Shown piece after piece: positions 25,886 through 33,571 of a DNA stretch of 64,000 bases. Numbering within the stretch: the stretch's first letter is position 1; every line of letters begins with the position of its first letter. Source of the DNA: Methylomonas sp. MK1 (GTDB taxonomy: Bacteria > Pseudomonadota > Gammaproteobacteria > Methylococcales > Methylomonadaceae). The DNA lies in assembly GCF_000365425.1 (NCBI RefSeq), contig NZ_AQOV01000001.1, positions 1,922,001 through 1,986,000 of the forward strand. The letters are read 5' to 3'. The translations under genes and the position numbers were made by a program. The notes under the pieces are model-generated. The model worked only from the letters and a program-made list of their open reading frames with translations. It made no database searches and was not told the origin of the DNA.

Positions 25886-26077
25886 CTATCCCTTAGACAA
25901 CCACTCATGGCGCATTGTATCCAGACTCTGCATCAGCTCATCTAATGCTTTAACCGATTCTTTGTGCAACGGATGAGCATGATTGTGAACCGGGTGCTTG
26001 GTGTCGTTCATTAGTTCATCAATGAAACGCTCTGCCTCCATAATATCTTGTGGAAGCGAATCTGATTTTTCGGCCAT
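25886..26077 (-). CDS. Small conserved-looking hypothetical protein
   Basis: A 63-residue acidic, helical protein (MAEKSDSLPQDIMEAERFIDEL, then a histidine-rich NHAHPLH, then LDELMQSLDTMRHEW). I do not recognise the family. Helical pattern and composition are protein-like and it lies on the csrA strand about 160 bases upstream of csrA. There is no clear ribosome-binding site. Confidence 0.5.
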   Translation of the reverse strand: MAEKSDSLPQDIMEAERFIDELMNDTKHPVHNHAHPLHKESVKALDELMQSLDTMRHEWLSKG

Positions 26078-26112
26078 CTGAATAACAAACAGGTTTATGG
26101 TAATTTGCGCAT

Positions 26113-26240
26113 AAAAAAGCCCACTATTAAGTGGGCTTCGTCCGGTGTTATTTTTATGTTTTTTGGACGCCTGATATCTGTGATAACAGGTTAATAGCTT
26201 GCGCTTTTATTATTGTTGTACCGTTACACGGTCGCATTCC
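26113..26240 (-). ncRNA. Candidate Fnr-controlled small RNA
   Basis: A transcript of about 125 bases is predicted from near 26240 down to a terminator (8-bp stem AAGCCCAC/GTGGGCTT at 26117-26138, with the T run as complement of 26113-26118). About 41 bases upstream of the presumed start lies an Fnr-type palindrome (26275-26288), with TATCTA in between at the -10 spacing. No reading frame with a ribosome-binding site is present. An anaerobically induced RNA comparable in role to FnrS of enterobacteria or PhrS of Pseudomonas is a possibility; no sequence relation is claimed. Confidence 0.4.
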
Positions 26241-26274
26241 CTCCCCCAATAGATACGAAGCTTTTCGGCTCGTA

Positions 26275-26288
26275 TTGACCTAAGTCAA
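26275..26288 (-). promoter_or_regulatory. Fnr/Anr-type binding site
   Basis: TTGACCTAAGTCAA is a perfect palindrome with the TTGA-N6-TCAA arms recognised by Fnr-family oxygen-sensing regulators. Its centre is about 41 bases from the inferred start of the small transcript on the minus strand, the usual class II position. Confidence 0.5.
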
Positions 26289-26977
26289 GGTGGGCGCATT
26301 CTAGTGTACTTAAATCGCTTTGTCCAGAAAAAGTGCGACGATTTGTCGCAACCTTAAAACACCGGCATGTCAAGGCTTTCGGCAATCGGTCAAACAGATG
26401 AGTTTTTACCGTTATCATTCTCGCGCCGTCATCTCCTGGCCGGTCGGCCGCTCGCGTTTTGATGAGTTATTGTTCCGGCAAGAAAGCAACGTAGACTGCA
26501 TATGGCTCCCAAACACTAAATCCGCGCGAGATACCAATAATTCATAAAGCCGGGTTATGATTTGTCGTCGAATCCCGGTGTTAAGCAAAGCACATATTCG
26601 ACTACAAAAAGCAAGCGGGTTCCAATACCGAACTGAACGTCCAGATACTCGTCGCTTCAGCTTAAATCCCCCGGATTCGTCATTCCAGAAAATGGCAGCC
26701 GCTAGACCGAGCAGCGAATTCGTTATAGCCGCTTGCTTTATTAATCACCTTTCAGCTAGGTGCCGGAAAGGTTGACAGCCAAACCTAACTGTAAAACGGT
26801 GATCTTTGGATTACCGATCTCCCGACTATCGGAATAGCTCGAAAATAGTGATCGATGCCTGTCGATGCTCTTATCCCGGCCGGCATGATGGAGTTTGTGA
26901 TTTAGGGGATGCGGCTAATCTGGATTTTTTTACATTAAACCTGCTGTCTCGCAGCTTATCAAAACAACGGAACAACC
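26289..26977. other. Long gap without recognisable genes
   Basis: About 690 bases lie between the Fnr-type site and the PhnA-like gene. Frames present (for example 26320-26547 and 26557-26775) lack ribosome-binding sites and domains. The promoter of the gene at 26978 must be here; I cannot choose one. Confidence 0.4.
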
Positions 26978-27319
26978 ATGAACGATTTACCTAACTGCCC
27001 AAAATGCGGCTCTGAATACACCTATCACGACGGCACCATGAATATTTGCCCGGACTGCGCCCACGAGTGGTCGACCGATGCCGCCGGCGACAGCGACGAT
27101 GAGGCGAAAGTCGTCAAGGACGCCAACGGCAACCTGCTGCAAGACGGCGATACCGTCACCGTGATTAAAGACCTGAAAGTGAAAGGCTCTTCACTGGTTG
27201 TCAAAGTCGGCACCCGAGTTAAAAACATCCGCCTAGTGGACGGCGACCACGATATCGACTGCAAAATCGACGGCATCGGCGCGATGAAATTGAAATCGGA
27301 ATTTGTAAAAAAAGTCTGA
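26978..27319 (+). CDS. PhnA/YjdM-family zinc-ribbon protein
   Basis: A 113-residue protein with an N-terminal zinc ribbon ([21 protein letters not shown]) and the C-terminal domain typical of the family ([28 protein letters not shown], then [24 protein letters not shown]). The family was named after the E. coli gene near the phosphonate operon, but has no proven role in phosphonate use. Length and both domains are complete. Its neighbours are unrelated. Confidence 0.93.
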   Translation: MNDLPNCPKCGSEYTYHDGTMNICPDCAHEWSTDAAGDSDDEAKVVKDANGNLLQDGDTVTVIKDLKVKGSSLVVKVGTRVKNIRLVDGDHDIDCKIDGIGAMKLKSEFVKKV

Positions 27320-27403
27320 TCCCACCCACTAATCGCAAGGTGCATGTGGTTCTAATAACCCGGCTCTTAAATACCGTTGAGTTTATCGAAGGGAGCACCA
27401 GCC

Positions 27404-27421
27404 TGAGCTTCGACGAGCTCA
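27404..27421. repeat. Short palindromic element
   Basis: TGAGCT-TCGACG-AGCTCA followed by GCCCGAACGG. Strings of this kind (TTCGACnAGCTCAGnnCGAACGG) are dispersed in many proteobacterial genomes. It lies in the gap between the PhnA-like gene and the nitrate-transport leader and may serve as a bidirectional terminator. Confidence 0.5.
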
Positions 27422-27656
27422 GCCCGAACGGAATACCAGTGGTAAAAAGGGCCGGGTAGCTAAGATGATTGAACGCCAGCCACCCGCGATTCACAGACAC
27501 CCGGCGAAGCGGCCTGAACCCGCTTCGGCAATTTGATATTCAGAGCCAAACCCATAAACATTTGGGGGTTCCGAAACCGCTTCGCCGGCTCATTCTGCAT
27601 GCCCGCCAAACAGCAGGATTGAATACTTCGGCATAATCGGTGCTATCATGTAGCTC

Positions 27657-27700
27657 GTGCAACGCTGCACCTTCTGCTCCCTTCAACAACGACGTTGGAA
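27657..27700 (+). promoter_or_regulatory. Candidate ANTAR (NasT/NasR-type) leader: two hexaloop hairpins
   Basis: Two neighbouring hairpins: GTGC-AACGCT-GCAC (27657-27670), then after 11 bases TTCAAC-AACGAC-GTTGGA (27682-27699). Both six-base loops have A in position 1 and G in position 4, the signature bound by ANTAR antiterminators. They lie 200 bases upstream of a nitrate transporter, the expected target class. A likely promoter is TTGAAT/TATCAT at 27619-27648. Further down, ATTTACTC (27728) can pair with GAGTAAAT (27782). A classical T-run terminator is not evident, which weakens the case. Confidence 0.5.
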
Positions 27701-27903
27701 ATAGGCTGACTCACGTTCAGCTAAGCGATTTACTCGTCTGTTGTGCCTGCCTTCGCTCGTTTCAGGACACCCGCGCTTCATGAGTAAATAAGCCCATTTC
27801 AAGGGGAGCAATAGCTTGTGCATGCAAGCTGATTGATACGAATTTCCAACGCCAGACCCGGCCAGCGGAATTCATTTTGTTCCCTACTTTTCAAAGGTAA
27901 GTT

Positions 27904-29379
27904 ATGTCCTCGAGCAAACTCAATCTTTTTAGCTTCACCGGCAAAATGCAGATTTTGCACATGAGCTGGCTGGCGTTTTTCATTAGCTTTGTGGTGTGGT
28001 TCAACCATGCGCCGCTAATGTTGGCGATTGCCGAGAACCTTAAACTCAGTCAAGCGGAAATTAAAACCATCTTGATACTGAACGTGGCGTTGACGATCCC
28101 GTCACGGATTGCGATTGGTATTTTGGTGGATAAATTTGGCCCCAAACGCACCTACTCAAGCTTGTTGGCAATCAGCAGCATTCCCTGCTTCATGTTTGCC
28201 GCTGCCGACGACTTTCAGCAATTAGCCCTGGCGAGATTTTTGATGGGTTTCGTCGGCGCCGGCTTTGTCATCGGAATCCGTATGGTCGGCGAATGGTTCC
28301 CGGCCAGACAACTCGGTGTTGCCGAAGGCATCTACGGCGGCTGGGGCAATTTCGGCTCAGCCGCTGCCGCCATCGCCTTACCGTCATTGGCCTTGGCATT
28401 CGGCGGCGAAAACGGTTGGCGTTATGCGATTGCCTGCACCGGCATCATGGCTTTGCTCTATTCGGTGATTTATTTTTTCAGCGTCAGCGATACACCCAAA
28501 GGTTCGACGTATTTCAAACCCAAGAAAGCCGGCGCTATGGAAGTAACCAGCATCTGGGATCTGTTCTTCTATATTTTAATGACCATTCCCTTGTATGCAG
28601 CGCTCAGTTTGCTGACCTGGAAACTATCGCCAACGGGCATGAAGCTGTTATCCGGTGACGCCACAATCGGTCTTTACATCGGGATTTGGCTATTGTTTCT
28701 CTACAACTTGTACAAAATCGTGCACGTTAATCAGGAACACCTCACCCAACCCATTGAAGCGATACACCAATACAAATTTAAACAGGTTGCCATTCTGGAC
28801 CTGGCATACCTGGTGACCTTCGGCTCCGAACTCGCAGTCGTCTCCATGCTGCCGCTGTTTTTCCACGAAACCTTCAAACAGACTGGCATCACCCCAGTGC
28901 AAGCGGGCCTACTGGCATCCAGCTTCGCGTTCATGAACCTGATCGCCCGGCCTGGCGGTGGCTGGCTGAGCGATAAGTATGGTCGCAAATTGTCGTTGAG
29001 CGTTTGCGTGATCGGTTGCGCACTGGGCTATGCCGCCATGTCGCAAATCAATTCGGAATGGCCGATTGCCCTGGCGTTTACCGTGACCTTTTTGTGTTCA
29101 TTTTTCGTCCAGGCGGGATGCGGCGCGGTCTACGCAATGGTGCCGTTGATCAAACGCCGCATGACCGGGCAAATCGCCGGCATGGTCGGCGCTTACGGCA
29201 ATGTGGGCGGAGTCACCTTTCTGACGGTATTGTCTTTCGTCACACCGGAAGCCTTTTTTCTCACCATCGCTGGCACCGCCGTCGTGGTCGCACTGGCAGT
29301 GCAATTTATCGAAGAACCCGCCGGCCACATGGCAGAAATCATGGAAGACGGCAGCGTGGCCATGATCGAATTAGTCTAA
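27904..29379 (+). CDS. narK: Nitrate/nitrite transporter, NarK/NasA family
   Basis: A 491-residue major-facilitator membrane protein with about twelve helices. Both nitrate signatures are present: [22 protein letters not shown] in the fifth helix region, with its nitrate-contacting arginine, and [16 protein letters not shown] in the eleventh. It takes up nitrate or exports nitrite. AAAGGTAA precedes the ATG. The leader upstream looks like a NasT-type RNA switch, pointing to assimilation. A PP2C/kinase protein follows in the same direction. Confidence 0.92.
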   Translation: MSSSKLNLFSFTGKMQILHMSWLAFFISFVVWFNHAPLMLAIAENLKLSQAEIKTILILNVALTIPSRIAIGILVDKFGPKRTYSSLLAISSIPCFMFAAADDFQQLALARFLMGFVGAGFVIGIRMVGEWFPARQLGVAEGIYGGWGNFGSAAAAIALPSLALAFGGENGWRYAIACTGIMALLYSVIYFFSVSDTPKGSTYFKPKKAGAMEVTSIWDLFFYILMTIPLYAALSLLTWKLSPTGMKLLSGDATIGLYIGIWLLFLYNLYKIVHVNQEHLTQPIEAIHQYKFKQVAILDLAYLVTFGSELAVVSMLPLFFHETFKQTGITPVQAGLLASSFAFMNLIARPGGGWLSDKYGRKLSLSVCVIGCALGYAAMSQINSEWPIALAFTVTFLCSFFVQAGCGAVYAMVPLIKRRMTGQIAGMVGAYGNVGGVTFLTVLSFVTPEAFFLTIAGTAVVVALAVQFIEEPAGHMAEIMEDGSVAMIELV

Positions 29380-29456
29380 CCAGCAAAGCATCCCTTCGTC
29401 ATCTGCCGAAGATTGTTACAGCAATTTTTAACATTTAGTTATTTGGAGAAATACCC

Positions 29457-29756
29457 ATGATCGAAGCATTATTGGCCGCCTTAACCCTGACTTTAATCGT
29501 TTGCTGGCGTTGCGCTTGCCAAACATCCGCCAGAGAACACCACGCGACTGAACAGCTCGCCCAGTCCCAAAGCAACCCTTTTTTGCCGGAAGATGCCGTT
29601 CTGAGACGGCATGTCATTTCCCTGGTCCACCACGAAATCGAAGCCACCCTGTCCCCGCGCCCCAGCGACTCGGTGTTACTGCGCCATCATCAGGCCTTAC
29701 TGATGACTAAACTGGAGCAGCGCCTGGCGGAATTGCGCCGTTACCGCGCCTGCTAA
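29457..29756 (+). CDS. Small hypothetical protein between NarK and the kinase
   Basis: A 99-residue protein with an N-terminal hydrophobic helix (IEALLAALTLTLIVCW) and a soluble helical C terminus rich in histidine and arginine. TTGGAG precedes the ATG. I do not recognise the family. Its place between the transporter and the kinase-phosphatase, 77 and 30 bases from each, suggests one operon. Confidence 0.6.
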   Translation: MIEALLAALTLTLIVCWRCACQTSAREHHATEQLAQSQSNPFLPEDAVLRRHVISLVHHEIEATLSPRPSDSVLLRHHQALLMTKLEQRLAELRRYRAC

Positions 29757-29786
29757 GCCACACACAACTTCAGTTATCCGCAGCCT

Positions 29787-31514
29787 ATGGCCAAAACCTT
29801 ATCGATCAAGCTCGGTTCGCACAGCGACAAAGGAGTGAAACCCGAAAACGAAGATTGCTGGGGCGCTGTCGTCCCTGCTGAACCGCAACTGACCCTAAAA
29901 GGCATCGTGGCGGGTATTGCGGACGGCATGAGCGGCAGTGAAGCCGGCAAGGAAGCCAGCCATTGCTGTATCACCGCGTTTCTGGAGGATTACTACAGCA
30001 CGCCGGATTCCTGGTCAGTAGCCAAAGCCGGACAAAAAATCCTGTCGGCTACCAACTCTTGGCTGCACAGCCAGGGACAAATACGCTATGCCTCGGTAAA
30101 AGGCATGGTGAGCACGCTCAGTGTACTGGTGCTTAAATCCAACACCGCCCATATTCTGCACGTCGGTGATTCTCGGATTTATTTATGGCGGCAACATGGG
30201 CTGGAGCAACTGACGCGCGACCACAGACTTTGGGTGTCCAACGACAAAAGCTATCTGAATCGCGCGATGGGTATCGAACCGCATTTGGAAGTGGATTACA
30301 AATCGCTGACCGTCGAAAAAAACGACTTATTCTTGATGACTTCGGACGGGCTCCACGATTTTATTAGCGAGCACCACCTAAAAACGCTGCTCTCGCAGGA
30401 TTCCGATCTGCAAACCCTTGCCGAAGTCTTGGTCAAAACCGCCCTGGCTAACGGGAGCGACGACAATGTGACCTGCCAACTGGTTCGAATCGACGACTTG
30501 CCGCAACTACGCGAAGACGAAATATTGCGACATCATGGGCACTTGCCTTTTCCACCGCCACTGGCACCCGGCATGCTGCTGGATGGCTACCGGATCGAAG
30601 CGGAATTGCATGCCAGCAAGCGCACCCAAATTTACCAAGCCTTCGATACGCTGCATAACCGGTGGGTCATTTTGAAGACGCCGTCGGTGCTGTATAACGA
30701 CGACACCCATTATATTGAGCATTTTTTGCACGAAGAATGGGCTGGTAAACGGATCAACCATCCCAACGTCTTAACAGTACTCGAATCCGACCGCGCCAAA
30801 AGCTGTCTTTACTACGTAACCGAATTTATCGAAGGGCAAACCTTAAGACAATGGATCAGTCAGAACCCCAAGCCGGAGATCAAGCGGGTTCGCACCCTAA
30901 TCGAACAAATCGCCAAAGGGCTGCGCGCTTTTCATCGTATGGAAATGCTGCATCAGGATTTGAAACCGGAAAACATCATGATTACCGAGCAAGGCAGCGT
31001 TAAGATCATAGACTTCGGTTCGGTCAAGATCGCCGGCATCGCCGAAATCACCCCTCTCGACCGGAATCAAGCCGAGAATATTTTAGGCACGCTGAACTAC
31101 ACCGCGCCGGAGTATCACTTAGGTCAATCCGGCACGGTGAAGTCGGATTTGTTCTCCTTAGGCGTCATCTGTTACGAAATGCTCAACGGCAATTTGCCAT
31201 TCGCCAACATGCCGGAAAAACCCAACCGCAACAATCTCGAGCGCCTGGTTTACATTCCCAGCATCCGCCGCAACGAGATGGTGCCGATCTGGATAGACGG
31301 CGCCTTGAAAAAGGCCACGACGATTTCGCCACGGTTTCGGTATGACGAATTGTCCGAATTCCTGCACGACCTATCCACTCCCAACCCGCAATTTCTGAAA
31401 GCGGAAGATAAAATCCCACTTATAGAGCGCAATCCGCTGTTGTTCTGGAAAAGTACGACAGCGCTGTTCTTTCTGATCAGCGTCGTTTTACTGTTCTTAC
31501 TGAGCAGGCAATAA
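29787..31514 (+). CDS. PP2C phosphatase-Ser/Thr kinase fusion, tail-anchored
   Basis: A 575-residue protein. Residues about 5-235 are a PP2C-type phosphatase (GIADGMSG, HVGDSRIYLWR, MTSDGLHD, SDDNVTC). Residues about 250-525 are an Hanks-type kinase with a catalytic-loop HQDLKPENIM (HQD where most have HRD), a DFG and an APE (YTAPEY). A hydrophobic helix at about 553-573 anchors the C terminus. Such bifunctional proteins are often encoded beside nitrate transporters in proteobacteria; the substrate is unknown. The lysine of strand 3 (WVILKTP) is present, so catalysis is plausible despite the altered loop. Confidence 0.9.
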   Translation: MAKTLSIKLGSHSDKGVKPENEDCWGAVVPAEPQLTLKGIVAGIADGMSGSEAGKEASHCCITAFLEDYYSTPDSWSVAKAGQKILSATNSWLHSQGQIRYASVKGMVSTLSVLVLKSNTAHILHVGDSRIYLWRQHGLEQLTRDHRLWVSNDKSYLNRAMGIEPHLEVDYKSLTVEKNDLFLMTSDGLHDFISEHHLKTLLSQDSDLQTLAEVLVKTALANGSDDNVTCQLVRIDDLPQLREDEILRHHGHLPFPPPLAPGMLLDGYRIEAELHASKRTQIYQAFDTLHNRWVILKTPSVLYNDDTHYIEHFLHEEWAGKRINHPNVLTVLESDRAKSCLYYVTEFIEGQTLRQWISQNPKPEIKRVRTLIEQIAKGLRAFHRMEMLHQDLKPENIMITEQGSVKIIDFGSVKIAGIAEITPLDRNQAENILGTLNYTAPEYHLGQSGTVKSDLFSLGVICYEMLNGNLPFANMPEKPNRNNLERLVYIPSIRRNEMVPIWIDGALKKATTISPRFRYDELSEFLHDLSTPNPQFLKAEDKIPLIERNPLLFWKSTTALFFLISVVLLFLLSRQ

Positions 31515-31690
31515 GCTCATAAACACCGCCATCGCTGAATTTGTAACCGGGGGTTCACACCGGCCAACCGATTGCATAACCCATTTTAGCGATGTTCATA
31601 GAGCCACTTTCGATATTTGGCCTCTACCGCTTGACCACCACTTTTACTTTGGCAAAAAAGTCTTGTACGGCTTATTAGTGCCGGTTTGTT

Positions 31691-33571
31691 TTAAAAAACC
31701 GCCTCTCTCAGCTCGACGGGCCGCCCCATGCAAAGCCGTAAATAGACTCTGGCGATGGCAATGCCATTGATCACAAAGGATACGGTAATCGGCGCGGCAA
31801 ACCAGGGGTGTTGGCTACTGGCATGTGACAACAGCAAATCCTCGCCCAAGAATGCCGGAGTAATCGGAAAGCCAACCAAGCCCAGGAAGCTCAAAAACAG
31901 CATCAGCGACCAACCGGGGCGAGTTTCTGCGAAGGCCCGGAATACGAAAGGCTCATCGGCAAAATGATAGTGCCTCAGCAACACGCTCAGCGCCCAGATG
32001 CCCAAGATCCAGGATGGAATAATGCCGCTGAAGAACAAAACCACATCGGCCCAAGCCGAAGGCACCATCAACCACACCGCCACGCCGGCCAAAATGCTGC
32101 TCAAGGCCACGCTATGCCAAACCTGGAACGGGCTGCGTTTGTTGCTAAACGCGCTCAACGATACCACGGCCATCGCCAGCGAAATCGGCATAGACAGGTA
32201 AATTCTGGCGACGCTGCTGACGCCGGATGCGGCGATAGCGATGATCGCCAGCAAGGCAAGGCCCGCCAAAATTTTGATCCACAGGCTCACCGCGTTCAGT
32301 TGCCGACCCAGGTTTTTGAGCGGCTCCCATAAAATCTTCTTCACCAACAGTTCCAAATGCCCTTCCTGCAGGGCAAATACATACAAGGTGTTTTGCAAAA
32401 CGTCAGGCAACGAATCGCGAATCGACGCCGGCAAAAAAGTCAGTTGATCATTGTTTTTGATATAAAAATCGCTATCGACATTCCCTTCAACCCGCAGTAA
32501 ATGCGCGACAATGGATGGCGACACCAGTAATTGATAGCAGCGCAAAAACGCGTTGCCCATAAAGTGCAGCAACACCAAGTCTTCCAGGCCTAATGCCAGT
32601 TCGACGAACATAATCCCTACTTGTGCGATGGAGGCGTAAGCCACTTGACCTTTGATATTGGATTGGGTTTTCTCGGCCAAGGTGGCGACAAACACTGTCA
32701 ACACGCCGATACTCAGGACGATCAAACGCGGTAGATAGTGATAACTCCAGATCGGCATAGTCCGCAATAACAGAAACACCCCTAAATGAATCGACAAGGC
32801 TCCATAGAAAATCGCACTTGACGGTGTTGGCCCTTCCATCGCACGCGGCAACCAAAAACTGAACGGAAACTGTGCCGATTTGCCGGAGGCCGCCAAAATA
32901 ATCAGCCAGGATAAAATCGACAAGGACGCATACCCTGCCGGCGGAATATTGTTGGGATCGAACATGGTCAACAACTGGCTAAAATGCTGACTTTCGTGAA
33001 ACAGCAAATGGCTCATCCAGGTACCGACCAACAAACCGACATCGCAAAAACGGTAAATCGTGTAGGCACGCAAGGCGTTACGTACCGGTTGCGGCCGATG
33101 CCGATAAAAGGCGATCAGCAGGAATGAGGATATGCCGACGATTTCCCAGCCGGCAAACAGCATGTCGATACTGCCGGACAGTACGATCAGATTCAAGCCG
33201 AAAGCAAACCCAAAAATGGCCTGAAAGAAGCGTTTGTACCCCGCTTCCCGGTGTAGATAGACCCGACAGTATTTAACAATGGCCGAAAACACCGCCCACA
33301 CCACAAATAAATACGCCGCACCGACCCTATCCAGAAAAAACAGCAAGGGGAACTGGTAATCGTCGTGTTGATACAACACCAGCCATTGATATTCAAAGTT
33401 AGCGAAGCCATGGGCGGCCCATGCAGCCAGTAAACCTAGCACCGCTACGCCCTTGATCCGAGTCATCCACAGGCTGATCGCGGCAATTCTATGTTCGTTG
33501 TCCGGGCTGAAAAAAATCAGCAAAAATCCAATCAATGGCAATAACACACACGCCAATAATAAAGTACTCAT
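31691..33571 (-). CDS. dabB: DabB, membrane subunit of the DAB inorganic-carbon pump
   Basis: A 626-residue membrane protein of the proton-pumping NuoL/Mrp family with about 15 helices. It contains the conserved TM-block GWEIVGISSFLLIAFY and WLPRAMEGPTPSSAIFYG. In Halothiobacillus, DabB works with the cytoplasmic DabA to accumulate bicarbonate using the proton gradient. AAAGGAGG lies 6 bases before the ATG, and the start overlaps dabA's stop by 4 bases. The C-terminal part (after about residue 380) is less conserved than in complex I. A gap of 170 bases without genes follows at 31515-31690. Confidence 0.88.
   Translation of the reverse strand: MSTLLLACVLLPLIGFLLIFFSPDNEHRIAAISLWMTRIKGVAVLGLLAAWAAHGFANFEYQWLVLYQHDDYQFPLLFFLDRVGAAYLFVVWAVFSAIVKYCRVYLHREAGYKRFFQAIFGFAFGLNLIVLSGSIDMLFAGWEIVGISSFLLIAFYRHRPQPVRNALRAYTIYRFCDVGLLVGTWMSHLLFHESQHFSQLLTMFDPNNIPPAGYASLSILSWLIILAASGKSAQFPFSFWLPRAMEGPTPSSAIFYGALSIHLGVFLLLRTMPIWSYHYLPRLIVLSIGVLTVFVATLAEKTQSNIKGQVAYASIAQVGIMFVELALGLEDLVLLHFMGNAFLRCYQLLVSPSIVAHLLRVEGNVDSDFYIKNNDQLTFLPASIRDSLPDVLQNTLYVFALQEGHLELLVKKILWEPLKNLGRQLNAVSLWIKILAGLALLAIIAIAASGVSSVARIYLSMPISLAMAVVSLSAFSNKRSPFQVWHSVALSSILAGVAVWLMVPSAWADVVLFFSGIIPSWILGIWALSVLLRHYHFADEPFVFRAFAETRPGWSLMLFLSFLGLVGFPITPAFLGEDLLLSHASSQHPWFAAPITVSFVINGIAIARVYLRLCMGRPVELREAVF

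Noticed and set aside
26320..26994. Three short plus-strand frames between the Fnr-type site and the PhnA-like gene
   Set aside because: None has a ribosome-binding site or domain and they differ in composition from neighbouring genes.
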